From NCBI GenBank assembly GCA_016873495.1, contig VGXC01000001.1:123512-187511 (forward strand): a DNA stretch of 64,000 nucleotides, given 5' to 3'. The notes beneath the pieces are model-generated. The model searched no databases and was not told the origin of the DNA. It worked only from the letters and a program-made list of their open reading frames with translations. The position numbers were made by a program, and so were the translations under genes. Within the stretch, counting starts at the first letter, position 1. Each line of letters begins with the position of its first letter. Source of the DNA: Nitrospira sp. GTDB taxonomy: Bacteria > Nitrospirota > Nitrospiria > Nitrospirales > Nitrospiraceae. Shown piece after piece: positions 1-10,315 of this stretch.

Positions 1-210
1 GCGTCGATCCTGGCCCGTGCCGAATTTCTCCTCCGGCTCAAACGACTGGCGGACGACATAGGACTGCCCCTGCCGAAGGGAGCGTCATCGCAAGTCGAGC
101 TGGCCGGGCGGATGGTCGTGAAGAAACTGGGGCAGGAGCGACTGGGAACGGTGGCGAAACTACACTTCAAGACGACGCGGACGGTCCTGGGAGCAGCGAG
201 CGGAACCTAA
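1..210 (+). CDS. C-terminal end of an unidentified protein (partial)
   Basis: An open frame runs from the first base to a TAA at 208-210, giving 69 residues of a protein whose start lies outside the window. The fragment is basic and mostly helical in composition, with no motif I recognise. Its stop overlaps by three bases the stop of the convergent zinc-ribbon gene, so the two genes end back to back. The codon usage matches the GC-rich neighbours, which supports a real coding end. No function is assigned. Confidence 0.6.
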   Translation, partial: ASILARAEFLLRLKRLADDIGLPLPKGASSQVELAGRMVVKKLGQERLGTVAKLHFKTTRTVLGAASGT

Positions 211-983
211 ACCGTTTCCCCTACATCGTACTCCTCCTTTTCCAGCGCGGAGGGAGCGGCCTGGGCCGTTGCGATCACCTCCCCTTCCCAATACAGAATG
301 CGGTGGCAGTAGGAGCAGGCCAGTAAGTCCTCTTTCCGTTTAACCTCGGCAATGAGCTGCGGGGGAAGCTGCAAGCGGCACCCGGAGCAGATGCCGTCGC
401 GCACCGGCACGAGAGCCAGATCCTTCCGCATGGCCTTGAGCTTCCGATATCGCTCCATCAGCGTCTTATCCACGGCGGCGGCCACTGCCGTCTGCCTCTG
501 TTCCAACTGGGCCAATTCCGCCCCCAGTTCGGCGGCAAGGGAGTGGAGCCGTTGCTGTTCCTTGGCGAACACACGTTCCGCCTCGGCGGCCTTGATCTGA
601 ATGTCTTTCACGTCTTTCTGCTTGGCCTCGATCTTTTCCATCAGCACCAAAATCTGCTCCTCGATCTCGCCCTTCTTCTTGTTGGCCATCTCGATCTCGA
701 ACAGATGGGCCTGGTACTCCTTGTTCGTCTTGAGTTCGGAGAGGCGGGTTTTCATCTTTTCGGTTTGGGACTCGTGCGCATCGAGATCGCGTTCGCGATC
801 CTTGCGTTCCTTGGTCAGGGCCTCAAGGGTGGCCTTGGCCTCTTGCTGGAGATTCAGCGCGTCTTTGAGGGGGGCTTCGGCGGCCTGAATCAGTTCGGGG
901 GACTTGCGCTGCTGTTCCTTGATCTCCGCCATGCGGAGGTCGAGGGCCTGAAGATCGATAAGCGGCTGAAGCTGCGGATTCAA
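207..983 (-). CDS. Coiled-coil protein with C-terminal C4 zinc ribbon (DUF164/CdsZ-like)
   Basis: This 258-residue protein has a long helical, Glu/Lys/Gln-rich coiled coil (about residues 10-180) followed by a zinc ribbon built from CSGC and CSYC pairs near residues 198-225. That is the standard layout of the DUF164 / zf-RING_7 family, widespread in bacteria and usually of undefined role; some members are described as nucleic-acid or ribosome-associated. It is the last gene of the minus-strand run that begins with the chemotaxis genes, separated from cheB by about 130 bases, so co-transcription is possible but not shown. Length is normal for the family. Confidence 0.85.
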   Translation of the reverse strand: MNPQLQPLIDLQALDLRMAEIKEQQRKSPELIQAAEAPLKDALNLQQEAKATLEALTKERKDRERDLDAHESQTEKMKTRLSELKTNKEYQAHLFEIEMANKKKGEIEEQILVLMEKIEAKQKDVKDIQIKAAEAERVFAKEQQRLHSLAAELGAELAQLEQRQTAVAAAVDKTLMERYRKLKAMRKDLALVPVRDGICSGCRLQLPPQLIAEVKRKEDLLACSYCHRILYWEGEVIATAQAAPSALEKEEYDVGETV

Positions 984-1115
984 CTGCGCCTCATTGCCGA
1001 CCTGAAGGATGGACGCAGAACTGGCACCGACGGCAGAGAGTACCGTAACACAAGCCTTCGCGCCGTTTCAAGAGACGGAGCGCCCCGGCAAGTTGCAGGT
1101 CCGGTTCCGACCCGG

Positions 1116-2186
1116 TCAGCCGAACGCTCCGACCTCGGTGGGGATGAGGTTCAACGGTACGAGATGCTGGACTGCGCCGCGCTTTACCGCTTCCTTCGGC
1201 ATACCGTAGACCACGCAAGTCGCCTCGTCTTGGCCGATCGTCCGCGCACCGGCCTGGCGCATCTCGAGGAGCCCGACAGCCCCGTCGTCGCCCATGCCGG
1301 TCATAATGATTCCCAGGGCGTTCGGCCCGGCAAATTTGGCCACCGAGCGAAACAGGACGTCCACGGAGGGGCGATGACGATTGACCAGCGGACCGTCGAT
1401 GACCTCGACATAATACTGCGCCCCGCTGCGCTTGAGCAGCATGTGGCGGCCGCCCGGCGCCACCAACGCCCGGCCGGGAATGACCCGATCGTTGTGCTTG
1501 GCTTCCACCACCTCGACGGCACAGACGCTGTTCAATCGCTCGGCGAACGCCGCGGTAAATTTCTCCGGCATGTGTTGTACGATCACCATGCCCGGCGAAA
1601 CACGGGGCAAGGCCGTGAGCACCGATTCCAGGGCTTGCGTGCCGCCGGTCGAGGTCCCGATAGCCACAATTCGCTCCGTCGTCTGGGCCATCGCATGCGA
1701 ACCGGCCGGCAAAATCGCGTCTGCGGTGAGCTTCTGCTGCGGCGTGGCGACCGAGGCTGCGCTGGCTCGCACACACTTCATATTGGCCTGAGCCGCCGCC
1801 TTGACCGCATCGACCAAGTTAGCCGACGAGTCCTCCAAAAACTGCTTCACGCCGAGCTTCGGTTTGGTGACGATACTGATCGCGCCGGCGGCCAACGCTT
1901 GCATGGTGGTCTCGGCCCCCGATGCTGTAAGAGAGGAGCACACCACCACCGGCACCGGGCGAGTCGCCATCAGGTGCTTCAGGAAGGAGATGCCGTCCAT
2001 CCGCGGCATTTCCACGTCGAGCGTGATGACGTCAGGCCATTCCTTCTTCATGTGTTCCATGGCAAAGAGGGGATCGGACGCCACGGCCATCACCCGAATT
2101 TCTGGGTCCTTGGACAGAATGCCCGACACCACTTGACGGACGGTGGCCGAGTCGTCCACCACGAGAACGCTGATCTTCTTCCCCAT
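1116..2186 (-). CDS. cheB: CheB, protein-glutamate methylesterase / glutamine deamidase
   Basis: CheB removes methyl groups from chemoreceptors as part of adaptation. The 356-residue protein has an N-terminal receiver domain (DD at 11-12, phospho-acceptor D57 in [10 protein letters not shown]) and a C-terminal methylesterase domain with the Ser (GTSTGG), His (VQHMP) and Asp (GMGDDG) triad. An open frame extends 46 codons further upstream, but the ATG at 2186 begins exactly where receiver homology begins and leaves 8 bases after cheD, so it is preferred. It is the final che gene of the operon, directly after cheR and cheD, the usual adaptation trio. Confidence 0.96.
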   Translation of the reverse strand: MGKKISVLVVDDSATVRQVVSGILSKDPEIRVMAVASDPLFAMEHMKKEWPDVITLDVEMPRMDGISFLKHLMATRPVPVVVCSSLTASGAETTMQALAAGAISIVTKPKLGVKQFLEDSSANLVDAVKAAAQANMKCVRASAASVATPQQKLTADAILPAGSHAMAQTTERIVAIGTSTGGTQALESVLTALPRVSPGMVIVQHMPEKFTAAFAERLNSVCAVEVVEAKHNDRVIPGRALVAPGGRHMLLKRSGAQYYVEVIDGPLVNRHRPSVDVLFRSVAKFAGPNALGIIMTGMGDDGAVGLLEMRQAGARTIGQDEATCVVYGMPKEAVKRGAVQHLVPLNLIPTEVGAFG

Positions 2187-2194
2187 CAGAGCCC

Positions 2195-2707
2195 CTAGCC
2201 TTTGACCCCGAGTTCGGCGACCCCCATGTGACGTTGATGCTTGACCCAGACGTCGCCGCTCCACACATCGAAGATAATCGTGCGATGTCCGATGTCCCCC
2301 ACATGCTGGGCCACCACCGAACACCCCATCTGCCCCAACACCTCGGTGGCCAGGGCGATATTGCGCACCCCGACCTCCATGGCCTTCCCTTTCGCGAGCG
2401 CCGGGAACATATTGCCGCCCCCGAATACCTTGACCTGGTAATCACGAGGCGCCGTCTCCCGTTCGTCGATGGCTCGCAGAAACAACAAGATCGCCTCATC
2501 CCCGTATCGGCCGTCCAAGTCCTGCGACACGCCTTCCTGTCGAGTAGGCAGCAGGTAATGGCACATACCGCCGAGCCGCCGGATCGGATGCCACATCGTG
2601 ATCGCCACACAAGACCCCAGCAGCGTCCGAATCCGCGTCTCCGCAGCGCCGAAATGAAACTCGCCCGGCTGAAGAAAAATCTCGGTGTACTCGGAAGGCG
2701 CCGGCAT
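2195..2707 (-). CDS. cheD: CheD, chemoreceptor glutamine deamidase
   Basis: CheD deamidates specific receptor glutamines, creating methylation sites, and in many bacteria interacts with CheC. The 170-residue protein has the catalytic Cys33 in [11 protein letters not shown] and His50 in GGMCHYLLP, with the family's FGGGNMF motif. It sits 3 bases after cheR and 8 bases before cheB, so translation is probably coupled. No CheC/CheX partner is encoded in this window. Confidence 0.95.
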   Translation of the reverse strand: MPAPSEYTEIFLQPGEFHFGAAETRIRTLLGSCVAITMWHPIRRLGGMCHYLLPTRQEGVSQDLDGRYGDEAILLFLRAIDERETAPRDYQVKVFGGGNMFPALAKGKAMEVGVRNIALATEVLGQMGCSVVAQHVGDIGHRTIIFDVWSGDVWVKHQRHMGVAELGVKG

Positions 2708-2710
2708 GGC

Positions 2711-3517
2711 TTACGACTTGCGGTACACGGACGACCGCAGCATCTTCAGGCGGTCAGTGATCCCGTGCAAAGTCTCCGAATGGCTAACGATCAAATAGCC
2801 GCCCGGCTTGAGGACGCCCAACAGCCGGTCCACCACTTGACGCTTGGTGTCCAGCGCGAAGTAGATCATCACGTTGCGAAGAAAGATCACGTCGAACGGC
2901 CCGAGTGGCGGCAGCGCGGCGTTCAGATTGATCGACATGAATTGGACGCGGCTCCGCACAGGCTTGTCCAGGAGAAACGTTCCCGCCTGGGCCCCGATCC
3001 CTTTGAGACAGTAGGCGTTGAGGTACCGCGGCGGGATCTTTTCGGCGCGGTCCATGCTGTAATGACCGGACCGCGCCTTGTCCAAGACCCGCGCACTGAT
3101 GTCCGACGCCAGCACGTCCCAAGTTCCCGCGCCAAGCCGGTCGGCCAGCACCATGGCAATCGTATACGGCTCTTCCCCGCTGGAGCAGGCCGCGCTCCAG
3201 ACCCGGAACGGCTGTCCCGGCCTATGGGCCGGCAGGATGGTGTCGGAGAGAAAGTCGAAGTGCTGCGGTTCGCGAAAAAAATAGGTCTCGTTGGTCGTCA
3301 GCAGATCGAGCGCCGTCTGCAACTCCGACGGTTCCAGCCCGCTCATGATGAACTGGAAGTAATCCTTGTACGTGGCCAAGTGATAGTGGCGCAGCCGCTT
3401 CATCAATCGCCCCGACACCAAGGCCTTCTTGGCTGGAGACAGGCTGATCCCGGCCATCTGACGGACGAATTCCTGAAAATTCCTGAATTCCTGGTCCGTA
3501 ATCGTGCAGGCATCCAT
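2711..3517 (-). CDS. cheR: CheR, SAM-dependent chemoreceptor methyltransferase
   Basis: CheR methylates glutamates of methyl-accepting chemotaxis proteins. The 268-residue protein has the N-terminal all-helical CheR domain (ITDQEFRNFQEF, residues 6-17) and a C-terminal Rossmann methyltransferase domain (VWSAACSSGEEPYT for SAM binding; DVIFLRNVMIYF). The open frame starts 22 codons earlier, but that extension has no family similarity, so the ATG at 3517 is chosen. It precedes cheD by 3 bases. Confidence 0.95.
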   Translation of the reverse strand: MDACTITDQEFRNFQEFVRQMAGISLSPAKKALVSGRLMKRLRHYHLATYKDYFQFIMSGLEPSELQTALDLLTTNETYFFREPQHFDFLSDTILPAHRPGQPFRVWSAACSSGEEPYTIAMVLADRLGAGTWDVLASDISARVLDKARSGHYSMDRAEKIPPRYLNAYCLKGIGAQAGTFLLDKPVRSRVQFMSINLNAALPPLGPFDVIFLRNVMIYFALDTKRQVVDRLLGVLKPGGYLIVSHSETLHGITDRLKMLRSSVYRKS

Positions 3518-3615
3518 GGCGCTCTCCCCGATCCGGCTGCGGATCCCTCCGCACCGTGGGTCTCCTTGCGCCCCGGCTCTCACGCTCGCCGGCGGCTCGA
3601 TCGAATCCGCGAAGC

Positions 3616-4173
3616 CTAGGCAGCGGCCGCCGCCTCGCGAGACGCCGCCAGACCGGGGTCCTGTCGCTGCCCGAGTTGCGCGATCTCCTCGATAGACAAG
3701 ACGGAGGCGATGTTCAGGATGATGACAAACCGGCCTTCCACCTTGCCCATGCCGTGAATGAATTCGCAGCGCAGATTGGCCCCGAACGACGGCGTCGGTT
3801 CGATGTCCGCCACGGGGATTTCGATCACCTGATTGACGGCATCGACGATGATGCCGATGTCCCGGTGATCGCCCTTCGCCACCACTTCCACAATGACGAT
3901 GCAGGTCCGCCGGCCCGGTTCCGTCAACGCCCGCCCGAACCGCACCGAGAGATCCACCACGGGAACCACCCGCCCCCGGAGGTTGATCACGCCCCGCACG
4001 CAGCCGGGCATCATCGGCACCCCGGTCAACGCTCCGTACTCGATGATTTCCTTCACCCCCAGTATCCCGATGGCGAAGGTTTCTTTTCCCAAGTGAAACG
4101 TCAGGTATTGCTGCTGTTCTTCGCCCGCGAGCTCGGTCTCTTCCGCCCGCTCCGGCTGCATCACGGTTCCCAT
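3616..4173 (-). CDS. cheW: CheW, chemotaxis coupling protein
   Basis: CheW bridges receptors to CheA. The 185-residue protein is one CheW-like SH3-type domain (YLTFHLGKETFAIGI; GCVRGVINLRGRVVPVVDL). A GTG two codons upstream lies within the AGGAGG ribosome-binding site, so the ATG at 4173, five bases after AGGAGG, is the better start. An Ala-rich C-terminal tail follows the domain. It lies 9 bases after the mcp gene and about 100 bases before cheR. Confidence 0.95.
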   Translation of the reverse strand: MGTVMQPERAEETELAGEEQQQYLTFHLGKETFAIGILGVKEIIEYGALTGVPMMPGCVRGVINLRGRVVPVVDLSVRFGRALTEPGRRTCIVIVEVVAKGDHRDIGIIVDAVNQVIEIPVADIEPTPSFGANLRCEFIHGMGKVEGRFVIILNIASVLSIEEIAQLGQRQDPGLAASREAAAAA

Positions 4174-4182
4174 GGTCACCTC

Positions 4183-5853
4183 CTAAAACCGCACGAACTG
4201 CGAGGCATCGGGCTGTCCCGCTGCAACCGCCGGTTCGCCCTCGGAAGCGCCCGCGGGCTTCGGAGTCTTCGCCTGCGCATTGGGACTGCCGACTGGTTTC
4301 GACTTCACCTTGATCACGGAGACCGGCCCGCGCGACGACTCCTTGCCTGCGACCTTGAAGAACGCGATCGCCTGCTGGAGCTGCTGCGCCTGCCCGCTCA
4401 TTTCTTCGGCCGTGGCCGCCAATTCCTCCGAGGCCGAGGCATTCTGCTGCGTCGTCTGGTTGAGCTGGGTCATGGCCGTATTGATTTGGGACACGCCGGA
4501 CGCCTGCTCGGTCGAGGCCGAGGCAATCTCCTGCACCAGATCGGAAGTCTTTTGGATCGCCGGCACCATCTCGGCCAGCAATTTCCCGGCTTTCTCCGCC
4601 ATGCCGACGCTGTCGCCGGCCAGCCCGCCGATCTCCTGCGCCGCCACCTGGCTGCGTTCCGCCAGCTTGCGCACCTCGGCAGCCACTACGGCGAATCCCT
4701 TGCCATGCGTGCCCGCGCGGGCCGCCTCGATCGCCGCGTTCAACGCCAGCAGATTAGTCTGATAGGCGATGTCGTCGATGATGCCGATCTTGCTCGCGAT
4801 TTGCTTCATCGCCTGGACGGTCTCCTGAACCGCCTGCCCGCCGTCCGTCGCCTCCTTCGCCGCCTGCGTCGCCATGCCGTTGGTCACTTTGGCATGCTCA
4901 CTGTTCTGATTGATCGAGGCGGTCATCTGCTCGATCGAGGCCGACGACTCCTCCACGCTAGAGGCTTGCTCGCTCGACCCCTGACTCAACGACTGGGCCG
5001 TGGCGCTGACCTCTTCGGAGGCGCCGGCGAGCGCATCCGCCGAGTGGCGGACTTGGGCGATGACCTGTGTCAGGCTGTTCACCATCGCCTTTAACGCGTA
5101 GAGCAAGCTCCCCTTGTCCTTGTCCTGCGTCCGGATATCCAACGTCAGATCGCCCTCGGCGATGCGTTTGACGCAATCGGCCGCATAGGCCGGCTCGCCG
5201 CCCAACTGTGCCATGACCGAACGCGTGATCCAGATTGCAACGATCGTCCCCATAAGGAGCGCCACGATCGCCAGACCTACGAGCATGTTCCTGGCGCTCA
5301 CATAGGCGGCCTCCATCTGCTTGGCCTCTTTGTCCATGAGGTCCGCTTGGAACTTGGCCATATTTTCAAGCGACTCCCAGAACGCGTTGTTGGCCGGGCC
5401 GAATTCCTGTTTGATAAAAACTTTCAACGCCTGCTGGTCGGACGACTTCACCAGCTGCTGCATTGCGGCATACTTGACGCCCAGGACTGCGCGCTTCTCC
5501 GCAATGGCCTTGAACAACTCCCGGCCTTTGGGAATCGTCAACAGCTTGTCCAGCTTCTCGAGGTTCTCCCCGTTCTTCTGCCGGTTGGCCTCCATCTTCT
5601 TGAAGTAGTCCTCGATCTCCGCTTGATTGGAAGACATCGCCATATTGCGAACCTGCCGCCCGTTGTCCAGCGTGTTCTTGATCGTATCGTTCACCAACGC
5701 AATCTTGGGGAATACCTGGTTGACGATTATATTCGTCACGTCCTTGAAGCTATTCAGATTGTAGATGCCGAAGCCGTTCGCGACCACCAGGAGCACCAGC
5801 ACCACCGCGAAGCCCAGCCCCAATCGCATCCCGAGTTTCATCTCCTGTAACAT
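4183..5853 (-). CDS. Methyl-accepting chemotaxis protein, transmembrane type
   Basis: This 556-residue chemoreceptor has a first membrane helix at about 10-30, a roughly 160-residue helical periplasmic region (four-helix-bundle-like), a second membrane helix at about 190-210, a HAMP linker, and a cytoplasmic signalling hairpin with the tip around [18 protein letters not shown]. The C-terminal tail is extended, without an obvious CheR-docking pentapeptide; it ends QFVRF, which is vaguely similar to but not the enteric NWETF. A GGAGGAGGG site precedes the ATG. It lies between cheA and cheW, so it is probably the operon's dedicated receptor. Confidence 0.95.
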   Translation of the reverse strand: MLQEMKLGMRLGLGFAVVLVLLVVANGFGIYNLNSFKDVTNIIVNQVFPKIALVNDTIKNTLDNGRQVRNMAMSSNQAEIEDYFKKMEANRQKNGENLEKLDKLLTIPKGRELFKAIAEKRAVLGVKYAAMQQLVKSSDQQALKVFIKQEFGPANNAFWESLENMAKFQADLMDKEAKQMEAAYVSARNMLVGLAIVALLMGTIVAIWITRSVMAQLGGEPAYAADCVKRIAEGDLTLDIRTQDKDKGSLLYALKAMVNSLTQVIAQVRHSADALAGASEEVSATAQSLSQGSSEQASSVEESSASIEQMTASINQNSEHAKVTNGMATQAAKEATDGGQAVQETVQAMKQIASKIGIIDDIAYQTNLLALNAAIEAARAGTHGKGFAVVAAEVRKLAERSQVAAQEIGGLAGDSVGMAEKAGKLLAEMVPAIQKTSDLVQEIASASTEQASGVSQINTAMTQLNQTTQQNASASEELAATAEEMSGQAQQLQQAIAFFKVAGKESSRGPVSVIKVKSKPVGSPNAQAKTPKPAGASEGEPAVAAGQPDASQFVRF

Positions 5854-5879
5854 CGCACACCCTCCTCCTTGACATTGGT

Positions 5880-8132
5880 TTAGGCCGCTGCCAAGCCGAC
5901 GCTCGCATGCGCCGTGGCCGCCGGCGGCGCATGGACACCGGCTTGAACCTCCCTGTTCGTCACGAACCGGATCAAGCTCGGCACATCGAGGATCAGCGCA
6001 ACCTCCCCGGTGCCGAGAATCGTGAACCCGCTGAACCCTTTGAGCCGGCTAAAGAGCGTGCCCAGCGGCTTGATCACCGTCTGAAATTCCCCCAGGAGGG
6101 TATCGACCACCAACCCGATCTTGTGTCCGCCGTACCGCACCACGACGATGTTCTCCCGCGACCCCGTTTGGCCCTGGAGGTCGAAGAGCGTCCGAACCCG
6201 CAGGTAGGGCAGCACCTGACCGCGAAGATTGATATGCCCCTCGTCCGTGCGGGCCTGCCGCTCCGCCTCCGGCAGCTCCACGCACTCCAACACCATATCG
6301 AGCGGAATCACATACCGGTTCTGATCGACGCCGACCAAAAACCCGTCGATGATGGCTAGGGTCAGAGGGAGGCGGATGCGCACCGTCGTGCCGAGCGATT
6401 CATGGCTGACCAACTCGATGGTGCCGCGCAGCGCTTCGATGTTGCGCTTCACGACATCCATTCCCACTCCACGTCCCGAGAGGTTCGAGACCTGGTCGGC
6501 CGTGGAGAACCCTGCTTCGAAGATCAGTCGATAGACATCCGCGTCCGTCAGATGCTGGGATTCGCCGATCAGGCCCCGCTCTCGGGCTTTCTTCAGGATC
6601 TTGTCCCGATTCAGCCCGCCCCCATCGTCCGACACTTCGATCACGATGCTGCCCGAGTCATGATACGCATTGAGGGTGACCCGGGCCTTGGGCGATTTTC
6701 CTTTGGCCAGTCGCGCCTCACGCGACTCGATGCCGTGATCCATGGCATTGCGGACCAGATGCGTCAGCGGGTCCCCGATGCGCTCCACCACCGACTTGTC
6801 CATCTCGGTGTCGCCCCCGGTAATGACGAGCTCGATGTCTTTGCCCAATTCGCGACTCACGTCGCGCACCACACGCTGGAAACGCTGAAACGTCGCCCCG
6901 ATCTGCACCATCCGAAGACCCAAGGCATTGTTGCGGACCTCTTCGAGCAGGCGCGAGAGGGTCGATGCCGATTCGAGCACATCGCCCAATCCCGCCCGTT
7001 GCGCCAACAGATGCGTGCCCGCCCCGGCGATGACCAGTTCGCCCACCAGGTTGATCAGCTGGTCCAACTTGTCGGCCTCCACGCGAATGAAGCGGCTCTC
7101 CTGCGCCTTGTGATCCTTGGCCTGTTGCTGCTTCTCCAGCGCGGCCGTCACCAAGGCCGGACTGATCGCCGCGTCCTGCACGAGAATCTCGCCTAAGGGA
7201 CGAGGCGGAGGGCCGACGGCCGAGGCGGCGGCCCCCTGTGCCACTTCCCGTTGTTGCTGGCTCAGTCCCCGCTCCAGCTCCGCCTGTGTCAGGGCTCCGC
7301 TCTTGACCAAGAGCTCTCCAAGACGCGAGGTGTCTTCCGGCAGTTCCTCGATCAGGCGGAGATACTCCGAGAGCTTGCTCTTCGGAGGCAGGATGCGGAT
7401 AGCGCAATCCCCCCGGACAAACTCGAACACGTTCTCGATCGCCGCCTTGTCGGCCTGGCTCCTGAGCGTCACTTCGAACCCCAGATAACAGGCCTCCGGG
7501 TCCATCTCGTCCGCCCGCGGCAGCGCCTCCGTGATCGTGGTCAAATGGACGATGTCCCCCAACGTTCCGAGATAGCGAATAAATGCCAGCGGGTCCATTC
7601 CATTGCGCAAGACCTCGCGGCCGAACCGCAGTGAGATATGCCAGTCGTCGGCGGACGAGTGCGGTTCATGCGACTGACTCGCCTGCAGAGCCGCCGCGTC
7701 GGATGTCTTGGGCGTGAGGGAATTCGGCTCGGCCATGGAAGCGGGACCGAGGTACCCTTCCAACTGATCGATCAGCGCGCGCCATTTTCGGGCAAGCTCC
7801 GCGTCCAGAGGCCGGCCACTGACGGCGTCCTCGATTAAGACTCCGATGTGATCGCAACAGGCCAGGAGCAAGGCGATACAGTCCGCATCGATGCCTAGCG
7901 CCCCTTCGCGCAGCCGATCCAGCAGATGCTCGACCTTGTGAGCAAAGCTGACGATGCCGTCGAACCCAAACAGGCCGGCCGACCCCTTAATAGTATGCGC
8001 AGCCCGAAACACGGCGTTGAGCCCGTCCCGCTCCGAGGAATCGGCTTCCAGCCGCAGGAGGGCCTCCTCCATAGCTTCAAGCAATTCACGGCTTTCAGCC
8101 ACGAAGGTCTGGACTGCGGGATCGAGATCCAT
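5880..8132 (-). CDS. cheA: CheA, chemotaxis histidine kinase with two MshEN-like motifs
   Basis: CheA phosphorylates CheY and CheB. The 750-residue protein has an N-terminal HPt domain (H46 in [10 protein letters not shown]), a middle domain (about 163-255), dimerisation and HATPase domains (N and G boxes near [10 protein letters not shown] and SDDGGGLN), and a C-terminal CheW-like regulatory domain. Unusually, residues 270-293 match RLGxxLxxxGx6LxxxLxxQ, and residues 312-335 are a weaker second copy; this is the signature of the c-di-GMP-binding MshEN domain. The ATG at 8132 follows GGGAG and starts right at the HPt domain; an upstream extension is rejected. Confidence 0.95.
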   Translation of the reverse strand: MDLDPAVQTFVAESRELLEAMEEALLRLEADSSERDGLNAVFRAAHTIKGSAGLFGFDGIVSFAHKVEHLLDRLREGALGIDADCIALLLACCDHIGVLIEDAVSGRPLDAELARKWRALIDQLEGYLGPASMAEPNSLTPKTSDAAALQASQSHEPHSSADDWHISLRFGREVLRNGMDPLAFIRYLGTLGDIVHLTTITEALPRADEMDPEACYLGFEVTLRSQADKAAIENVFEFVRGDCAIRILPPKSKLSEYLRLIEELPEDTSRLGELLVKSGALTQAELERGLSQQQREVAQGAAASAVGPPPRPLGEILVQDAAISPALVTAALEKQQQAKDHKAQESRFIRVEADKLDQLINLVGELVIAGAGTHLLAQRAGLGDVLESASTLSRLLEEVRNNALGLRMVQIGATFQRFQRVVRDVSRELGKDIELVITGGDTEMDKSVVERIGDPLTHLVRNAMDHGIESREARLAKGKSPKARVTLNAYHDSGSIVIEVSDDGGGLNRDKILKKARERGLIGESQHLTDADVYRLIFEAGFSTADQVSNLSGRGVGMDVVKRNIEALRGTIELVSHESLGTTVRIRLPLTLAIIDGFLVGVDQNRYVIPLDMVLECVELPEAERQARTDEGHINLRGQVLPYLRVRTLFDLQGQTGSRENIVVVRYGGHKIGLVVDTLLGEFQTVIKPLGTLFSRLKGFSGFTILGTGEVALILDVPSLIRFVTNREVQAGVHAPPAATAHASVGLAAA

Positions 8133-8161
8133 CTCCCTGCCCCCCCGAATCCTCAATTGGG

Positions 8162-8497
8162 TTATACGGCGGCTGCGGCCTGCATGAGTGGACACGACCG
8201 CGGATCTTCAAAGTAAGCCGATAGACGGTAGCACTCCAGCACGTCCCGAACGGCGGGACTCGGCGCCGTGAGACGCAGGGCTTTCCCCGAACGGACGGCC
8301 TCGAATTTCGCCAGCAGCAGGAGTTGCGCTCCGGTCGTGTCCACCTCGGTCACGTTCGATGCCGCGATCTCCAGCTCCGTACAGTCGGCCAGGACTCCCA
8401 ACAGAGTCGACTTGAGGTCGCTCGCCGAATAAATCGTCATCTCACCGTTGAGAGACACTCGGCTCGCACCGCCGGCCTTCTCCACATGGACCTGCAT
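8162..8497 (-). CDS. STAS-domain protein (anti-sigma-factor-antagonist-like)
   Basis: The 111-residue protein is a single STAS domain: a beta strand (VSLNGEMTIYSA), the core LEIAASNVTEVDTTGAQLLLL with the usual phosphorylatable position (the T-T of DTTGAQ), and a C-terminal helix pair. STAS proteins act as phospho-switches in partner-switching pathways; in chemotaxis operons they are sometimes found beside CheY and CheA, with undefined roles. The ATG at 8497 follows GGAGGA; seven upstream codons are excluded. It sits between cheY and cheA. Confidence 0.9.
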   Translation of the reverse strand: MQVHVEKAGGASRVSLNGEMTIYSASDLKSTLLGVLADCTELEIAASNVTEVDTTGAQLLLLAKFEAVRSGKALRLTAPSPAVRDVLECYRLSAYFEDPRSCPLMQAAAAV

Positions 8498-8524
8498 TCG
8501 CGCTTCCTCCGGGAACACGGCCTG

Positions 8525-8893
8525 TCACGGCAGAATAAGCTTGGACACCGCCGTGACCATCTGCTCGGGCTTAAAGGGCTTTACCACCCACGCCTTGGCT
8601 CCGGCCGCCTGCCCCTCCTGCTTTTTTGCTTCTTGCGACTCGGTCGTGAGCATGATGATCGGGGTGAACTTGTAGTCGGGCAGCTTCTTCACTTCCTTCA
8701 CGAAGGCGATGCCGTCCATGTTCGGCATGTTCACGTCGCTGATGATGAGATGCACCTTTTGCCCGTCGAGTTTCGTAAGCGCATCCTTCCCGTCGCACCC
8801 CTCGAGCACCTCATAGCCCGCGCCCCTAAGGGCGATACTGACGACCTGCCGCAAGGAAGCCGAGTCGTCGACGATCAACACCGTTTTACCCAT
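8525..8893 (-). CDS. cheY: CheY, single-domain response regulator
   Basis: This 122-residue receiver domain has the acidic pair D9-D10, phospho-acceptor D53 in ISDVNMPNMDG, T83-type switch residue in MLTTES, and K in VVKPF. It has no output domain, so it should act by protein binding, classically to the flagellar switch, although no flagellar gene is present here. It is 27 bases upstream of the STAS gene and 9 bases after the first mcp of the operon. Confidence 0.95.
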   Translation of the reverse strand: MGKTVLIVDDSASLRQVVSIALRGAGYEVLEGCDGKDALTKLDGQKVHLIISDVNMPNMDGIAFVKEVKKLPDYKFTPIIMLTTESQEAKKQEGQAAGAKAWVVKPFKPEQMVTAVSKLILP

Positions 8894-8902
8894 GTTGCAC
8901 CC

Positions 8903-10084
8903 CTAGAAAAATGTGATCTCCGACGGCTGCGATTGCCGTGTCAGTTGGCCGCTATTGGCCTCACGCTCGTCCGCCATGGTGTAGGAATTCCTAAGTGCCG
9001 CCGCGATGGCCGCAATATCGTCGGCCTCTAGGCCATCGTTCAGGTTGCCGAGTCGCGCGCACAATTGGTCGATATTGGTCTGGATATGCATCAAAATCTG
9101 GTTTACACGATCCTGGGCTTGCAGTTGCACCAGCGCCTCGGAGACCTCGGCCGTGATGTGTTCGCTTTCCTTCTGGAGAATGCCCGACGATTCCTCCAGC
9201 CCTTTGGCGACCGTGCCGAATTCCTCGAGGACTTCGCGGATTTTCGCCATCGAGAACCCGAGGGATTTGGCATCTCGCTCCGTCGAGACTTCCACCATCG
9301 ACGACGACGAGGCAATGGCTCGATTGATCATTTCCACCTTGTCGTTCATCCGCTTCCCATTCTCGCCGGCGCGGGTCGACAACTTGCGGACCTCGTCCGC
9401 CACCACCGCGAACCCCCGTCCGGCCTCGCCGGCGCGCGCCGATTCAATCGCCGCGTTCAAGGCCAGGAGATTTGTCTGGTCGGCGATGCTCGTCACCTCC
9501 GACGCCATCTGCTTGAGTTCCTCGATGAATTGCACCAGCTTTCGAGTTTCGTTGAGCAGATCGCGCTTGTCCTGTTGCGCCTCCGTCAGCGCGCCGACGA
9601 TCGTGTTCAACCGCTCCTCGCTGCTCGCCAGGACCGTGACGAGTCCGTTCCGGGAAGCTCCCTTCGTCCCGATTCCCGCGGCCCGATGGGACGCGCTCAT
9701 CGCCTCGTTAAGCCGGCTCACGATCCCGGAGAACCGTGCGGTCAAGGCCACGAATGCTTCATCCATCTTTTGCCTCGAAACTTCGATCTGCCTGGCCCAT
9801 ACCGGCACCACGTGCGCATTGAGTTGCTGAATGCTCTCGCAGAGTTTCCTGTGGGCGGCCTGATGCTCCGTCTGCAATTTCGATTGCTGCTGTTCCAAGA
9901 CGTGGCGGATCGCCGAGGCATGGCGGGTCGACAGATACCATCCAGTGGCCGCGCCGACACCCACCAGCAGCGCCCCCCAGAGGCCCTTCGTCCACCACGA
10001 TCCGCTTTGCTGTAACAGCGCGATGCACCCCAGCCCGCCCGAGGCCAGCGGCATCGTCCAAAACAGGTTCGATTCAGATCGCAT
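8903..10084 (-). CDS. Membrane-anchored methyl-accepting chemotaxis-type protein with no periplasmic domain
   Basis: The 393-residue protein starts with two closely spaced hydrophobic segments (about 8-25 and 34-52), leaving almost no periplasmic loop, then a long helix and a short MCP signalling hairpin with the tip [21 protein letters not shown]. It therefore appears to sense an intracellular or membrane state, or to work as a scaffold. A GAGGAGCATGCA site precedes the ATG at 10084; 22 upstream codons are excluded. It is the first gene of the che operon. Confidence 0.9.
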   Translation of the reverse strand: MRSESNLFWTMPLASGGLGCIALLQQSGSWWTKGLWGALLVGVGAATGWYLSTRHASAIRHVLEQQQSKLQTEHQAAHRKLCESIQQLNAHVVPVWARQIEVSRQKMDEAFVALTARFSGIVSRLNEAMSASHRAAGIGTKGASRNGLVTVLASSEERLNTIVGALTEAQQDKRDLLNETRKLVQFIEELKQMASEVTSIADQTNLLALNAAIESARAGEAGRGFAVVADEVRKLSTRAGENGKRMNDKVEMINRAIASSSSMVEVSTERDAKSLGFSMAKIREVLEEFGTVAKGLEESSGILQKESEHITAEVSEALVQLQAQDRVNQILMHIQTNIDQLCARLGNLNDGLEADDIAAIAAALRNSYTMADEREANSGQLTRQSQPSEITFF

Positions 10085-10210
10085 TGCATGCTCCTCGCGA
10101 TCGGCTAAGGCCAGGCCGACAGAAATCCAAGCACTCTTTAGTGCTCGCAACGGTTGTCTTATCGGCTCATGACCCTACGCACTCAATGAGTACAAGCACG
10201 TTGTCCCATG

Positions 10211-10276
10211 CGGCCACCTGTTCCCCACTCCCGCTATAGGCCGAATAGAATTGGGAGTGGGGAAGAGGGAAGCCGC
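10211..10276. repeat. Long inverted repeat (12-bp perfect arms)
   Basis: TTCCCCACTCCC at 10221-10232 pairs perfectly with GGGAGTGGGGAA at 10253-10264 across a 20-base loop. Outer GCGGC (10211-10215) and GCCGC (10272-10276) can extend the stem after an internal loop. No T-run follows on either strand, so a simple intrinsic terminator is not supported; an operator or RNA structure is possible. Confidence 0.6.
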
Positions 10277-10278
10277 CC

Positions 10279-10315
10279 CGGCCGTCGTTCCTTAGGGGGA
10301 TAAGGAAGAAGGCCG
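10279..10315. repeat. Second inverted repeat next to the first
   Basis: CGGCC (10279-10283) and TTCCTTA (10288-10294) pair with TAAGGAA (10301-10307) and GGCCG (10311-10315) around a GGGGGA loop. It lies directly after the 10211-10276 palindrome, so the gap contains two consecutive hairpins. Function unknown. Confidence 0.55.

Noticed and set aside
543..2198. Long plus-strand open frame over the zinc-ribbon and cheB genes
   Set aside because: It is a shadow of two well-supported minus-strand genes and has no domain.
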